Counted from the stretch's first letter, positions 8,650 through 17,913 are shown. The stretch: DNA of 64,000 bases from an uncultured Tenacibaculum sp. (GCA_947493285.1 CANLQH010000003.1:62001-126000); one strand, 5' to 3'. Notes: generated from the sequence alone by a model not told the origin. Numbers and translations are program-made.

Positions 8650-9546
8650 TTATTTATTGTTAGTAGCCACTTGTTTAGTTACCAAAAAGACACCTAAAAA
8701 GATTAAGAGTGTTGCTAATATTTTAACCATATTTAAATTGTCACTTCCTACAATTAAAGCATAAATTGATGCGATTACAGGTTGTAAATACATAAACACA
8801 CTAACCGTTGTGGGTTTTAATTTAGATAATGCAAAAAGATTGAATAAATATGTAATACAGGTTGTAAACAACACCACAAAACCTGCTTTTAAATATATTG
8901 ATGTAGGCATTATTTGCCATTGCACTTCAGACAATTCTGAAATTCCGAAAGGGATTACAAATAGTAAACCGAATAAATACAGCCATTTTACAAAAACAAT
9001 TGGATTATATTTTTCGATTAGTTTTTTAACAATAACCAGGTACATAGCGTAAGATGCTGCATTAACAAATACTAGAAAATTACCTAACATCATATTTTTA
9101 GCATCTGTTCCGTTTGAGCTACCATATACTATTAAAATAACAGCACCTATTAATCCGATTGTTACACCTAGAATTTTCCTCCCTATTAATTTTTCTTTTA
9201 AAATAATACTGGCAAAAATTAATACTAAAATAGGAGTAGAAACCATCATTACTGATGCGTTAATCGGTGTAGTATAACTTAGTCCTTTAAAAAAAGTAAG
9301 CATGTTAAATGCAACTCCAAAAAAAGCTGCTAAAGCGATTCTTTTAAAATCTGATTTTTCAATAGACTTAGCTTTCACGAAAAGCCCTAATAACCAAAAA
9401 ATAGCAGTAGCTCCACCAACACGAAGTAGTATAAAACCGAAAGGTTTTATATACATTGGCATTACTTCTTTTGCTACAGTAAAAGTAACTCCGTAAATAA
9501 GTGTTGCTATTGAAGCTGCTATGATTGCTAGCGTTCTTTGATTCAT
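8650..9546 (-). CDS. DMT-superfamily EamA transporter
   Basis: A 298-residue inner-membrane protein with ten predicted helices arranged as two EamA repeats (about 7-140 and 150-292). Landmarks are RVGGATAIFWLLGL and LKPTTVSVFMYLQPVIASIYA, the latter the typical second-repeat signature. EamA proteins export metabolites such as amino acids or sugars; nothing here indicates the substrate. It is transcribed towards yicC with its stop 31 nt before the yicC start. Confidence 0.9.
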   Translation of the reverse strand: MNQRTLAIIAASIATLIYGVTFTVAKEVMPMYIKPFGFILLRVGGATAIFWLLGLFVKAKSIEKSDFKRIALAAFFGVAFNMLTFFKGLSYTTPINASVMMVSTPILVLIFASIILKEKLIGRKILGVTIGLIGAVILIVYGSSNGTDAKNMMLGNFLVFVNAASYAMYLVIVKKLIEKYNPIVFVKWLYLFGLLFVIPFGISELSEVQWQIMPTSIYLKAGFVVLFTTCITYLFNLFALSKLKPTTVSVFMYLQPVIASIYALIVGSDNLNMVKILATLLIFLGVFLVTKQVATNNK

Positions 9547-9651
9547 TTTAATTATCTAAGAATTTAAAGTGCAAAGATGAAAATATTATTCCTTTTTTTA
9601 CTTTAAGAATTTGAATTAAACTAATTTTTAATAACCGTTATATTTTGAAAC

Positions 9652-9681
9652 AAAAAAAGCACTGCATATGCAGTGCTTTTT
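9652..9681 (-). terminator. Terminator after the Kbp-like gene
   Basis: Perfect palindrome, arms AAAAAGCACTGCAT and ATGCAGTGCTTTTT (centre between 9667 and 9668), with T-tracts on both sides. It lies 21 nt past the stop of the minus-strand BON-LysM gene. Confidence 0.85.
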
Positions 9682-9702
9682 CTTTGGTTGATTAACTTTT
9701 GA

Positions 9703-10173
9703 TTAGTCCATTAATGGTGGAATTCTTAATACCTGTCCTGGATAAATTTTATCAGGGTGAGATAACATTGGTTTGTTAGCTTCAAAAATTACAGGGTACT
9801 TCATTGCATCTCCATAAAATTCTTTAGCAATTTTACCTAATGTATCACCACTTACTACTGTATGAAATTGAGCCATTGCAGCTTCTTCAATTTCTTCTAC
9901 TTCAGCAACTGTCATATTATCTTCTACAGAGGCAATACCATCAGTATTTCCTACTACTAAAACAACTTTTTCTTTTGTTGCTAAATCAGCAGCTTCACCT
10001 GAAATTGTAGCTTTATCATCATCAACTCCTACTACTAGATTTTCTACAGATAATTCTAATTTGTTTACTGCGTCTACTAATTTTGCAGATTTTTCAGCAG
10101 CTTCTTCTTCCGTTGTTTTTCCGATTCCAAAAACTTTAGCTCCGGCATTTTTAATAAATGAAAAAATTCCCAT
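9703..10173 (-). CDS. kbp: BON and LysM domain protein, Kbp/YgaU-like
   Basis: A 156-residue protein with a BON domain (about 35-95; ATISGEAADLATKEKVVLVVGN) and a C-terminal LysM domain (about 103-154; HTVVSGDTLGKIAKEFYGDA). The end, FEANKPMLSHPDKIYPGQVLRIP, nearly matches E. coli Kbp (YgaU/LysM), a cytoplasmic potassium-binding protein, and the N-terminus MGIFSFIKNAGAKVFG also matches. No signal peptide is present. Potassium binding is inferred from this similarity. Transcribed alone, between two terminators. Confidence 0.92.
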   Translation of the reverse strand: MGIFSFIKNAGAKVFGIGKTTEEEAAEKSAKLVDAVNKLELSVENLVVGVDDDKATISGEAADLATKEKVVLVVGNTDGIASVEDNMTVAEVEEIEEAAMAQFHTVVSGDTLGKIAKEFYGDAMKYPVIFEANKPMLSHPDKIYPGQVLRIPPLMD

Positions 10174-10360
10174 TTTCTTTTTTGATTTTTTGTTAATTAA
10201 TAATTTGTTTTACTGTTTGCCTAAGATACAATTTTTATACCAATTTTTTTTAATCCAAATGAGAATTATCTTTACTCACTCACTAAGTATAACTATATAG
10301 CTGGATAGCTACTTCTATTTATTTGATAATCAGTATTAATGTAATATTAAAGAGTTTCGT

Positions 10361-10394
10361 AAAAAAAACCACACTTTTAAAAGTGTGGTTTTTT
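10361..10394 (-). terminator. Terminator of thiL
   Basis: Perfect palindrome AAAAAACCACACTTTT/AAAAGTGTGGTTTTTT centred at 10378/10379, followed on the minus strand by further Ts; 17 nt after the thiL stop. The remaining 10174-10360 gap holds only AT-rich sequence with no gene or convincing motif. Confidence 0.88.
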
Positions 10395-10411
10395 ATGCAA
10401 TAGTATTTATT

Positions 10412-11458
10412 TTATCCTTTAAAAGAATTCCAGCCTTGAGCCTTTAACTCCATTTCTTGGTTGGCTCTTGTAACCAAATTCATTCCTTGATTTTCTTCAG
10501 TTATATGACCGATAATTGAAAAATTTGGGTTTCCTTTTATTTTATCAAAATCAGCAATTGGAACTGTGAATAATAATTCATAATCTTCACCACCACTTAA
10601 AGCAATCATGGTACTATCCATGTTAAACTCTTCTGAGGTTGATATAACTTGTGGGTCTAACGGTAGTTTGTCCTCATATATTTTACAACCAACTTTACTT
10701 TGTGTACAGATGTGCATAATTTCTGACGATAATCCGTCAGAAATATCAATCATCGAAGTAGGCTTTATATCCAGTTCTTTTAATAATTCTGGTACATCTT
10801 TACGTGCCTCAGGTTTTAATTGACGTTCAATTAAATAAGTGTAATTATCTAAATCTGGTTGGTTTTTTGGGTTGACTTGAAACACTTGTTTCTCTCTTTC
10901 TAAAACTTGCAACCCTAAATAGGCTCCTCCTAAATCACCAGAAACAACAATTAAATCTGTGGATTTTGCTCCATTCCTATAAACAATATCTTCTTTTTTG
11001 GCAGCACCTAATGCAGTTACAGAAATCAACATTCCTTTAGTTGATGATGTAGTATCACCACCGATTAAATCTACTTTATAAGTATCGCAAGCTAATTGAA
11101 TACCTGCGTATAATTCTTCCAAAGCTTCTAATGGAAAACGATTAGATACAGCAATAGAAACAGTTATTTGTTCAGCAACCCCATTCATAGCATAAACATC
11201 AGATAAATTTACCATTACTGCTTTATACCCTAAATGTTTTAAAGGCATGTAGCTTAAGTCGAAATGAACGCCTTCAACCAATAAATCAGTTGTTACTAAC
11301 AACCCTTTTTCTGATTTGCTAATTACAGCAGCGTCATCACCAACCCCTTTAAGAGTTGCTGAATTGTATATTTTAAAATGCTTTGTTAAATGGTTGATTA
11401 ATCCGAACTCTCCAAGTTCAGCTAATGATGTTTTGTCTTGATTCTTATCTTCTAACAT
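10412..11458 (-). CDS. thiL: Thiamine-phosphate kinase
   Basis: Phosphorylates thiamine monophosphate to thiamine diphosphate. The 348-residue protein has GVGDDAAVI at 38-46, LVEGVHFDLSYM, NLSDVYAMNG and the late LSGGEDYELLFTVP motif, which together form the metal and ATP site of the PurM-like ThiL fold. It is a single gene with its own terminator. The promoter box TATCTTTG ends only four bases before the ATG, so the mRNA is probably leaderless or nearly so. Confidence 0.96.
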   Translation of the reverse strand: MLEDKNQDKTSLAELGEFGLINHLTKHFKIYNSATLKGVGDDAAVISKSEKGLLVTTDLLVEGVHFDLSYMPLKHLGYKAVMVNLSDVYAMNGVAEQITVSIAVSNRFPLEALEELYAGIQLACDTYKVDLIGGDTTSSTKGMLISVTALGAAKKEDIVYRNGAKSTDLIVVSGDLGGAYLGLQVLEREKQVFQVNPKNQPDLDNYTYLIERQLKPEARKDVPELLKELDIKPTSMIDISDGLSSEIMHICTQSKVGCKIYEDKLPLDPQVISTSEEFNMDSTMIALSGGEDYELLFTVPIADFDKIKGNPNFSIIGHITEENQGMNLVTRANQEMELKAQGWNSFKG

Positions 11459-11462
11459 GCTG

Positions 11463-11470
11463 CAAAGATA
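11463..11470 (-). promoter_or_regulatory. Promoter -7 box abutting the thiL start
   Basis: TATCTTTG on the minus strand, then GCAG-type spacing to the ATG: the sequence reads TATCTTTGCAGCATG. Transcription is expected to begin a few bases after the box, i.e. at or very near the start codon. Confidence 0.6.
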
Positions 11471-11599
11471 CTAACAAGTATTTATACAAAATAGATAAAT
11501 ATTTCATTGTTCATTTGAAATAAATATAGGGTTTAAGTGTTTTTAAATGTTTTATTTATAGCTATTTCTTTAATTTAGTGTTTTCAAAATCTCCTAGTT

Positions 11600-12826
11600 A
11601 TGTCAAAGCATAAAGTTTTATTTACTATTTTTTCTTTATCTCTTTTAATTTCTTGTTCATCGTCTAACGAGCCTACACCAGAACCAAGTAATACAAATAA
11701 AAAGCCATGTGAAAATGGAATGGCAAATGGATTTCCTTGTAGAGGTTATGATTTATTATTAAGCATTCCAATCAGTACTTTTGGCGGTGCAGAAGGAAAT
11801 GACTCTTGGGGATGGACGGACCCAACAACTCAAAAAGAATACGCTATAATGGGGTTAGATAATGGAACTGCATTTGTAGATATTTCTGATACTGAAAACC
11901 CTATTTATCTTGGTAAATTACCTACAGCAACAATTAGTAGTGGTTGGAGGGACATTAAAGTGTATAAAGATCATGCCTTTATTGTAGCTGATAATAATGT
12001 TGGAGAAGATAGTCATGGTATGCAGGTTTTTGATTTAACTCGCTTAAGAAATGTGTCTAATCCTCCTCAAACTTTTACAGCAGACACTCGTTTTACTGAA
12101 TTTGGAAGAGCACATAATATTGTAATTAATGAAGATACAGGATATGCTTACCCAGTAGGAACCAATAGAAATAACATTTATAAAGGAGGACCTTTGTTTA
12201 TTAATATTCAAGATCCTAAAAATCCTATAAGCGAAGGAGGATGGGGAACGGATAATTACAGTCATGATGCTCAGGTTGTTACTTATAACGGACCAGACTC
12301 AGATTATACTGGGAAAGAAATTTTAATTGGTAGCAACGAGAATGAAGTTGTTATTGTTGATATTACAGACAAAGCTAACCCTAAAAATATTTCAAAAATT
12401 TCTTATCCCAATGTAAGATATACTCATCAAGGGTGGTTTACTGAAGATCAGAAATATTTTATCCTTGGAGACGAACATGATGAATTAAGAATTGGCATAA
12501 ACACTAGAAGCATCATTTTTGATTTTACAGATTTAGACAATCCTAAAGAGCACTTTATATATTCGGCAGCAACAAAATCTATTGATCACAATGGTTATGT
12601 AAAAGGAAATACTTTTTATTTAGCTAGTTATTCTGCTGGAGTTCGTTTTATTGATATCGCTAGTATTTCAAATAAATCTATAACAGAAGTAGGTTACTTC
12701 GATACTTATCCTGATAATGACGATGCTAACTGGCATGGTGTGTGGAATGTTTATCCATTTTTTAATAGTGGAAAAATAGTTGTTAGTGATATTGAAAAAG
12801 GATTATTTATTTTAAAGAAACAATAA
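11600..12826 (+). CDS. Choice-of-anchor B family beta-propeller lipoprotein
   Basis: A 408-residue lipoprotein (lipobox LLISC, C19) of the choice-of-anchor B family. After a proline-rich linker comes the family's cysteine motif KPCENGMANGFPC, then LVIVD-type propeller blades (AFVDISDTENPIYLG, VVIVDITDKANPKNI, RFIDIASIS). A histidine recurs in successive blades: GRAHNI, YSHDAQ, YTHQGW, SIDHNG and NWHGVW. These could form a metal or ligand site; that is inference. It is the first gene of a four-lipoprotein run with MbnP- and MbnH-like proteins and directly abuts the next gene. Probably on the outer membrane facing the periplasm or the outside. Confidence 0.88.
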   Translation: MSKHKVLFTIFSLSLLISCSSSNEPTPEPSNTNKKPCENGMANGFPCRGYDLLLSIPISTFGGAEGNDSWGWTDPTTQKEYAIMGLDNGTAFVDISDTENPIYLGKLPTATISSGWRDIKVYKDHAFIVADNNVGEDSHGMQVFDLTRLRNVSNPPQTFTADTRFTEFGRAHNIVINEDTGYAYPVGTNRNNIYKGGPLFINIQDPKNPISEGGWGTDNYSHDAQVVTYNGPDSDYTGKEILIGSNENEVVIVDITDKANPKNISKISYPNVRYTHQGWFTEDQKYFILGDEHDELRIGINTRSIIFDFTDLDNPKEHFIYSAATKSIDHNGYVKGNTFYLASYSAGVRFIDIASISNKSITEVGYFDTYPDNDDANWHGVWNVYPFFNSGKIVVSDIEKGLFILKKQ

Positions 12827-14155
12827 ATGATAAAAAAGCTTTCAGTCTTTCTAATTGCTACAATGTTAATTTCAAGTTGTAGTAATGAAGTTGGTATATT
12901 TTTTACAACAACTAAAGAAGCTCCGCAAATTGATTTTATAAAAACATTTGGAGGTACGAGAAATGAAAGTGGTCAAAGCGTAATTCAAACTTCAGATAAT
13001 GGTTATGCTGTTTTAGGTTTTACTCAAAGTATTGATGGAGATGTTTTAACAACAAAATCTGATGTACAATTTGATTTTTGGGTTTTAAAGTTTGATGAAG
13101 GTGATAATTTACTTTGGCAAAAAACCTACGGAGGGTCAAAAGATGATAAAGCGTATCAAATAATTGAGACAAATGATAACGGTTTTGCAATTGTTGGTTA
13201 TAATAAAAGTGACGATGGAGATTTAACTTCTAACGAAGGATTTGAAGATGTTTGGGTTTTAAAAACAGACGCAACTGGTAATATTTTATGGAAAACGACT
13301 ACAGGGTTTTCAGGTTCAGATCAAGGTTTTAGTTTAATTCAAACTGCCGATGGAGGTTATTTTGTTGGTAGTATTATAGATGTTACTGCATCTGGAGGTC
13401 AAGGGAATTCAAGATCTTCATCAAGACATGCTGGAGGTGATTATTGGGGTATTAAATTAAACTCAAGCGGAAGTATTGAATGGCGTAAATACTTTGGAGG
13501 AACAAATACAGATACTTGTTATGGTGTAGCAGAAACTTCAGATGGATATATAATGATTGGGTCATCCGATAGTAATGATGTTGATATAAAAAACAATAAA
13601 GGCTCTTACGATTTTTCGATTGTTAAAGTTGATAAAGTTGGAGCTCTTATTTGGGAAAAATCATTTGGAGGTGATGAAATAGATGAAGCTAGAGGAATTA
13701 CTTCAACGAGTGACGGAAATTTTATAGTTGTAGGAGATACTCGTAGTTCAACAAAAGATGTTACAAAAAATAATGGTGGAGCAGATTTATGGGCTATTAA
13801 AATAGATACTAATGGAGATTTGATTTGGCAAAAAAACTATGGAGGTTCAAGTTTTGATGTTGGTAGATCAATTAACAAAACATTAGATGGTGGATTTATT
13901 ATATCAGGAAGTTCGAGAAGTGCTGATAATGATATAATAAATAAAGGTCAAAATGATGCATGGATTTTAAAAATAGATAATAACGGAAACCAGCAGTGGC
14001 AAAAAACCATTGGTGGAACAGATATAGATTTTTGTTACGATGCCATTGAACTTTCTAACGGAAATATCATTGCAGTTGGCGAAAGCAGTAGTAGTAATTT
14101 AGATATAACAACAAATAAAGGGTTTTCAGACCTATTAATGATCAAATTAAAATAA
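12827..14155 (+). CDS. Seven-repeat beta-propeller lipoprotein
   Basis: A 442-residue lipoprotein (lipobox LISSC, C18). The mature protein is seven similar repeats of about 55 residues. Each has a segment like WQKTYGG followed by D, then TSDNGYAVLGFT, and an aromatic strand such as DFWVLKFD. The repeat starts read KTFGGT, KTYGGS, TTTGFS, KYFGGT, KSFGGD, KNYGGS and KTIGGT, consistent with a closed seven-bladed propeller. The start codon immediately follows the stop of the first gene. No enzymatic motif; a binding or scaffold role with the neighbouring MbnP/MbnH pair is inference. Confidence 0.85.
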   Translation: MIKKLSVFLIATMLISSCSNEVGIFFTTTKEAPQIDFIKTFGGTRNESGQSVIQTSDNGYAVLGFTQSIDGDVLTTKSDVQFDFWVLKFDEGDNLLWQKTYGGSKDDKAYQIIETNDNGFAIVGYNKSDDGDLTSNEGFEDVWVLKTDATGNILWKTTTGFSGSDQGFSLIQTADGGYFVGSIIDVTASGGQGNSRSSSRHAGGDYWGIKLNSSGSIEWRKYFGGTNTDTCYGVAETSDGYIMIGSSDSNDVDIKNNKGSYDFSIVKVDKVGALIWEKSFGGDEIDEARGITSTSDGNFIVVGDTRSSTKDVTKNNGGADLWAIKIDTNGDLIWQKNYGGSSFDVGRSINKTLDGGFIISGSSRSADNDIINKGQNDAWILKIDNNGNQQWQKTIGGTDIDFCYDAIELSNGNIIAVGESSSSNLDITTNKGFSDLLMIKLK

Positions 14156-14158
14156 AAA

Positions 14159-14920
14159 ATGAAACAATATTTAATCCTTTTTTTAAGTCTTTTACTTTTC
14201 TCATGTAGTTCAGATAATGATGAATTAATAAAGGAAGTTACAGTTAAATTTAACTTTACTCAAAATTGGGATGGGACTGTAATTGAAAAATCAGATTTAA
14301 GTAACACGGAATACACGAATAAATTAGGAACTAAGCTTACTATTGAAAAATTACGTTATTTAATTTCTAAAATTACTTTAACAAATGGTGCTGGTGTAGC
14401 AACTGTTTTTGAAGGTTATAAATTGGTAGATATAACCGAGCCTGATAATTTAACTTTTAGTCCAACTGAAAAAATATCTGAAGGAGCTTATAACTTGTCG
14501 ATGACTTTTGGTTTTAATAATACAGATAATTTTAAAGCCGGAGGATATACAGATTTAAATTCAGCCTCTTGGAATGTGCCAGATATGTTGGGTGGAGGTT
14601 ATCATTATATGCAACTTGAAGGGAAGTTTCTTAATAAAGATATAGAGCAACAAGGTTTTGTTTATCACACAATTGGAGCATACAACTCAACTACAAAAGA
14701 AGTTGAAGATACTTCTTTTACGGTAGATTTAGGTACAATATCAATTAAAAACAATGTAACTATCGAAGTTAAAATGAATGTTGCAGAATGGTTTAAAAAC
14801 CCAAATGAATGGGATTTAGATGTTTTGAATTCAATGTTAATGCCTAATTATGATGCTCAAAAATTAATGTCTGCGAATGGTAAAAGTGGTGTTTTCAGCT
14901 TAGGTAATATTTCACAATAA
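14159..14920 (+). CDS. MbnP family lipoprotein (copper-binding protein family)
   Basis: A 253-residue lipoprotein (lipobox LLFSC, C16) of the MbnP family. Landmarks are LRYLISKITLTNG near 65-77 and the signature W138-N-V-P-D-M-L-GGGYHYMQLEG. Other tryptophans are W37, W211 and W218; histidines H149 and H170 could bind metal. In methanotrophs, MbnP is the partner of the di-haem protein MbnH, which oxidises an MbnP tryptophan to kynurenine, and MbnP then binds copper. The next gene, 7 nt downstream, encodes an MbnH-like protein, so the pair is conserved here without any methanobactin genes in view. Copper binding is inferred. Confidence 0.88.
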   Translation: MKQYLILFLSLLLFSCSSDNDELIKEVTVKFNFTQNWDGTVIEKSDLSNTEYTNKLGTKLTIEKLRYLISKITLTNGAGVATVFEGYKLVDITEPDNLTFSPTEKISEGAYNLSMTFGFNNTDNFKAGGYTDLNSASWNVPDMLGGGYHYMQLEGKFLNKDIEQQGFVYHTIGAYNSTTKEVEDTSFTVDLGTISIKNNVTIEVKMNVAEWFKNPNEWDLDVLNSMLMPNYDAQKLMSANGKSGVFSLGNISQ

Positions 14921-14927
14921 ATATCTA

Positions 14928-15986
14928 ATGATTAAAAAGAGTATATACACTTTATTATTACTTCTTTTAATGAGTTGTTCATCGAAAGAAGAGGATGTAT
15001 ATACCCCAAAACCAGCAAGTCTAAAAATACCTGAGCTATTTCAACAAAAACTAATAGCACCAGTTATTCCAACAAATAATTCTTTAACAGAAGAAGGTAT
15101 TGCGCTTGGGAAAAAATTATTTTTTGATAAAATTTTATCGAAAGATAATACGCAATCTTGTGCAACTTGTCACGACCCTAAAAAAGCTTTTACCGATGAA
15201 ACTCGTTTTAGCGATGGTGTTGATGGAACTTTTGGAATACGTAATTCTATGCCAATATTCAATTTAGCATGGAATTTCGACGAACGTTTTGCTTGGGACG
15301 GAAAAGAATTAAGTCTAGAACGTCAAGCTTTAGAACCTGTTCGGAATCCTATCGAAATGCATAGTAAATGGACTAATGTTGCAGAGAGATTACAAAATCA
15401 TTCAGAATATCCAACATTGTTCAAGCAAGCATTCGGAGTTTCAAAAATAGATTCTACTTTAGTAACTAAAGCACTTGCCCAATTCGAAAGAACTTTAATT
15501 TCTGGAAACTCTAAATTCGATCAGTTTCTACTAGGTAAAGCACAATTAACTCCAGAAGAACAAAATGGATTTGATGTTTTTATGGATGAAACTCGAGGTG
15601 ATTGTTTTCATTGCCATGGGAGTAATAATAATCCTTTATGGACAGATAATAAATTTCATAATAATGGTTTAGACGCTGTTTTTTCAGACTTAGGTTTAGG
15701 GAAAGTCACTGGAGATCCTAACGATAATGGGAAATTTAGGTCTCCATCTCTTCGTAATTTAAAATTTACCGCTCCTTATATGCATGACGGGCGTTTTGCT
15801 ACTTTAGATGAGGTAATCAACCATTATTCAACAGGGTTAAAGTCATCACCAACTATCGATCCTTTAATGAAAAAAGTAAATCAAGGTGGCGTAAACCTTT
15901 CCGATAAGGACAAAGCTGATTTAAAAGCTTTTTTACTTTCACTTTCAGATAATGATTTTGTTAATAATCCTAACTTTCAAGAATAA
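14928..15986 (+). CDS. MbnH/MauG-type di-haem cytochrome c peroxidase-like lipoprotein
   Basis: A 352-residue lipoprotein (lipobox LLMSC, C17) with two haem c attachment motifs, CATCH at 78-82 and CFHCH at 226-230, and the family segment RSPSLRNLKFTAPYMHDGRFATL at 271-292. This is the bacterial di-haem peroxidase fold. Next to an MbnP gene it most resembles MbnH, a MauG-like enzyme that oxidises tryptophan of its partner rather than simply detoxifying peroxide. Y284, M285 and Y300 are candidate distal haem ligands; which one serves cannot be decided here. Last gene of the four-lipoprotein run. Confidence 0.9.
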   Translation: MIKKSIYTLLLLLLMSCSSKEEDVYTPKPASLKIPELFQQKLIAPVIPTNNSLTEEGIALGKKLFFDKILSKDNTQSCATCHDPKKAFTDETRFSDGVDGTFGIRNSMPIFNLAWNFDERFAWDGKELSLERQALEPVRNPIEMHSKWTNVAERLQNHSEYPTLFKQAFGVSKIDSTLVTKALAQFERTLISGNSKFDQFLLGKAQLTPEEQNGFDVFMDETRGDCFHCHGSNNNPLWTDNKFHNNGLDAVFSDLGLGKVTGDPNDNGKFRSPSLRNLKFTAPYMHDGRFATLDEVINHYSTGLKSSPTIDPLMKKVNQGGVNLSDKDKADLKAFLLSLSDNDFVNNPNFQE

Positions 15987-16054
15987 TAAATATTCTCAAT
16001 AATTACATAAAAAAACACAATGAAAGGTTGTGCTATTAAATGAGACTTATATTG

Positions 16055-16062
16055 TATATTTG
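16055..16062 (+). promoter_or_regulatory. Promoter -7 box of the suf operon
   Basis: TATATTTG, exact match to TAnnTTTG, followed by CAAAC and 32 nt before the sufA ATG. A TTG at 16028-16030 is present but 24 nt upstream, slightly longer than usual spacing. Confidence 0.65.
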
Positions 16063-16094
16063 CAAACTATTTAGAGTTAATCTATTTAAAATAT

Positions 16095-16424
16095 ATGATA
16101 AAAGTTTCAGACACAGCTAAAAAGAAAGTCATTGAACTAATGACAGACGACGGATTTGATGCTACAACCGATTTTGTTCGTGTTGGAGTTAAAAGTGGTG
16201 GTTGTTCAGGGCTATCGTATGATTTAACCTTTGATAAGAGTACACAAGAAAACGATAAAGTTTTTGAAGAAAACAGTGTGAAAATTGTTGTTGACAAAAA
16301 GAGTTTTTTATACCTAGTTGGTACAACTTTAGAGTACTCTGGAGGGTTAAACGGAAAAGGATTTGTATTTAATAATCCTAATGCTAACCGTACATGCGGT
16401 TGCGGAGAAAGTTTTTCTTTATAA
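16095..16424 (+). CDS. sufA: Iron-sulfur cluster assembly accessory protein, A-type carrier
   Basis: A 109-residue A-type carrier of the HesB/IscA/SufA family with the three conserved cysteines: C37 in SGGCSGL, and C101 and C103 in RTCGCGESF. It binds and hands on Fe-S clusters in the cytoplasm. It lies first in sufABCD, 15 nt before sufB. Assigned as SufA rather than IscA by the neighbouring sufBCD genes. Confidence 0.95.
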   Translation: MIKVSDTAKKKVIELMTDDGFDATTDFVRVGVKSGGCSGLSYDLTFDKSTQENDKVFEENSVKIVVDKKSFLYLVGTTLEYSGGLNGKGFVFNNPNANRTCGCGESFSL

Positions 16425-16439
16425 CATTACATCTCAATT

Positions 16440-17888
16440 ATGAGCAAGTATACCGAAGACGATTTAAGAGAAGAGTTAAAAACCAAAGAATATGAATATG
16501 GTTTTTATACTGATATAGAAAGTGAAACCTTTGCAAAGGGGTTAAATGAAGATGTGGTTCGTGCTATTTCTAAAAAGAAAAACGAACCAGAATGGATGAC
16601 TGAATGGCGTTTAGAGGCATTTAGAGTTTGGGAGCAAATGGAAGAGCCAGAATGGGCTAATGTAAATTATGAAAAACCAAATTTTCAAGAGATTGCTTAC
16701 TATTCAGCACCAAAAGAGAAGCCGAAATTAAATAGTTTAGATGAAGTTGATCCAGAATTATTGGATACATTTAAGCGTTTAGGGATTTCTTTAGATGAGC
16801 AAAAAAAGCTAGCCAATGTAGCTGTTGATATCGTAATGGATTCTGTTTCTGTTGCAACAACATTTAAAGAAACATTAGCAGAAAAAGGAATTATTTTTAT
16901 GCCTATTTCTGAAGCTATTCAAGAGCATCCAGAATTAGTAAAGAAATATTTAGGGACTGTAGTTCCAACTACCGATAATTTTTATGCAGCCTTAAATTCA
17001 GCAGTATTCTCTGACGGATCTTTCTGTTATATTCCAAAAGGCGTTCGTTGCCCAATGGAATTATCAACTTATTTTAGAATTAACGAAGGAGGAACAGGTC
17101 AGTTTGAGAGAACTTTAGTAGTTGCTGACAAAGGAAGTTATGTTTCTTACCTAGAAGGATGTACTGCACCAAGTAGAGATGAAAATCAATTACACGCAGC
17201 TGTAGTTGAATTAATTTCGATGGACGATGCAGAAATTAAATATTCTACAGTTCAAAACTGGTATCCTGGAAATGCAGAAGGAAAAGGTGGTGTTTACAAT
17301 TTTGTAACTAAAAGAGGTTTATGCGAAACCAATGCAAAAATTTCTTGGACACAAGTAGAAACAGGTTCAGCAGTAACTTGGAAATATCCAAGTTGTATCT
17401 TAAAAGGAAACAATTCAGTTGGTGAATTTTACTCAATTGCAGTAACAAACAATTTCCAACAAGCTGATACAGGAACAAAAATGATTCACTTAGGGAAAAA
17501 TACGAAGTCAACCATTATTTCTAAAGGAATCTCAGCAGGAAAATCACAAAACAGTTATAGAGGATTAGTTCATATTAGTCCACGTGCAGAAAATGCGCGT
17601 AACTTCTCACAATGTGATTCTCTATTAATGGGTAATGAATGTGGTGCACATACATTTCCATACATAGAGACAAAAAACAAATCGGCACAAATAGAGCACG
17701 AAGCTACAACTAGTAAAATTGGTGAAGATCAATTATTCTATTGTAACCAACGTGGTATTGATACCGAAAAAGCAATTGCATTAATCGTAAACGGATTTAG
17801 TAAAGAAGTACTAAATAAGTTGCCAATGGAGTTTGCTGTAGAAGCACAAAAATTATTAGAAATTAGTTTAGAAGGAAGTGTTGGTTAA
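16440..17888 (+). CDS. sufB: Fe-S cluster assembly scaffold SufB
   Basis: A 482-residue SufB with the expected length and conserved segments: [30 protein letters not shown], the core beta-helix and [19 protein letters not shown] near the C-terminus, which carries the cysteine implicated in cluster assembly. With SufC and SufD it forms the SufBC2D scaffold complex. Confidence 0.97.
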   Translation: MSKYTEDDLREELKTKEYEYGFYTDIESETFAKGLNEDVVRAISKKKNEPEWMTEWRLEAFRVWEQMEEPEWANVNYEKPNFQEIAYYSAPKEKPKLNSLDEVDPELLDTFKRLGISLDEQKKLANVAVDIVMDSVSVATTFKETLAEKGIIFMPISEAIQEHPELVKKYLGTVVPTTDNFYAALNSAVFSDGSFCYIPKGVRCPMELSTYFRINEGGTGQFERTLVVADKGSYVSYLEGCTAPSRDENQLHAAVVELISMDDAEIKYSTVQNWYPGNAEGKGGVYNFVTKRGLCETNAKISWTQVETGSAVTWKYPSCILKGNNSVGEFYSIAVTNNFQQADTGTKMIHLGKNTKSTIISKGISAGKSQNSYRGLVHISPRAENARNFSQCDSLLMGNECGAHTFPYIETKNKSAQIEHEATTSKIGEDQLFYCNQRGIDTEKAIALIVNGFSKEVLNKLPMEFAVEAQKLLEISLEGSVG

Positions 17889-17913
17889 CAACTAACAACA
17901 AAGATATATTACC

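Noticed and set aside
10174..10360. Small RNA or gene in the gap before the Kbp-like gene
   Set aside because: Only AT-rich sequence with a short imperfect repeat (TAGCT...AGCTA); no promoter-terminator pair or coding signal.
11459..11599. TPP riboswitch before thiL
   Set aside because: The promoter box abuts the start codon, so no leader remains to hold one.
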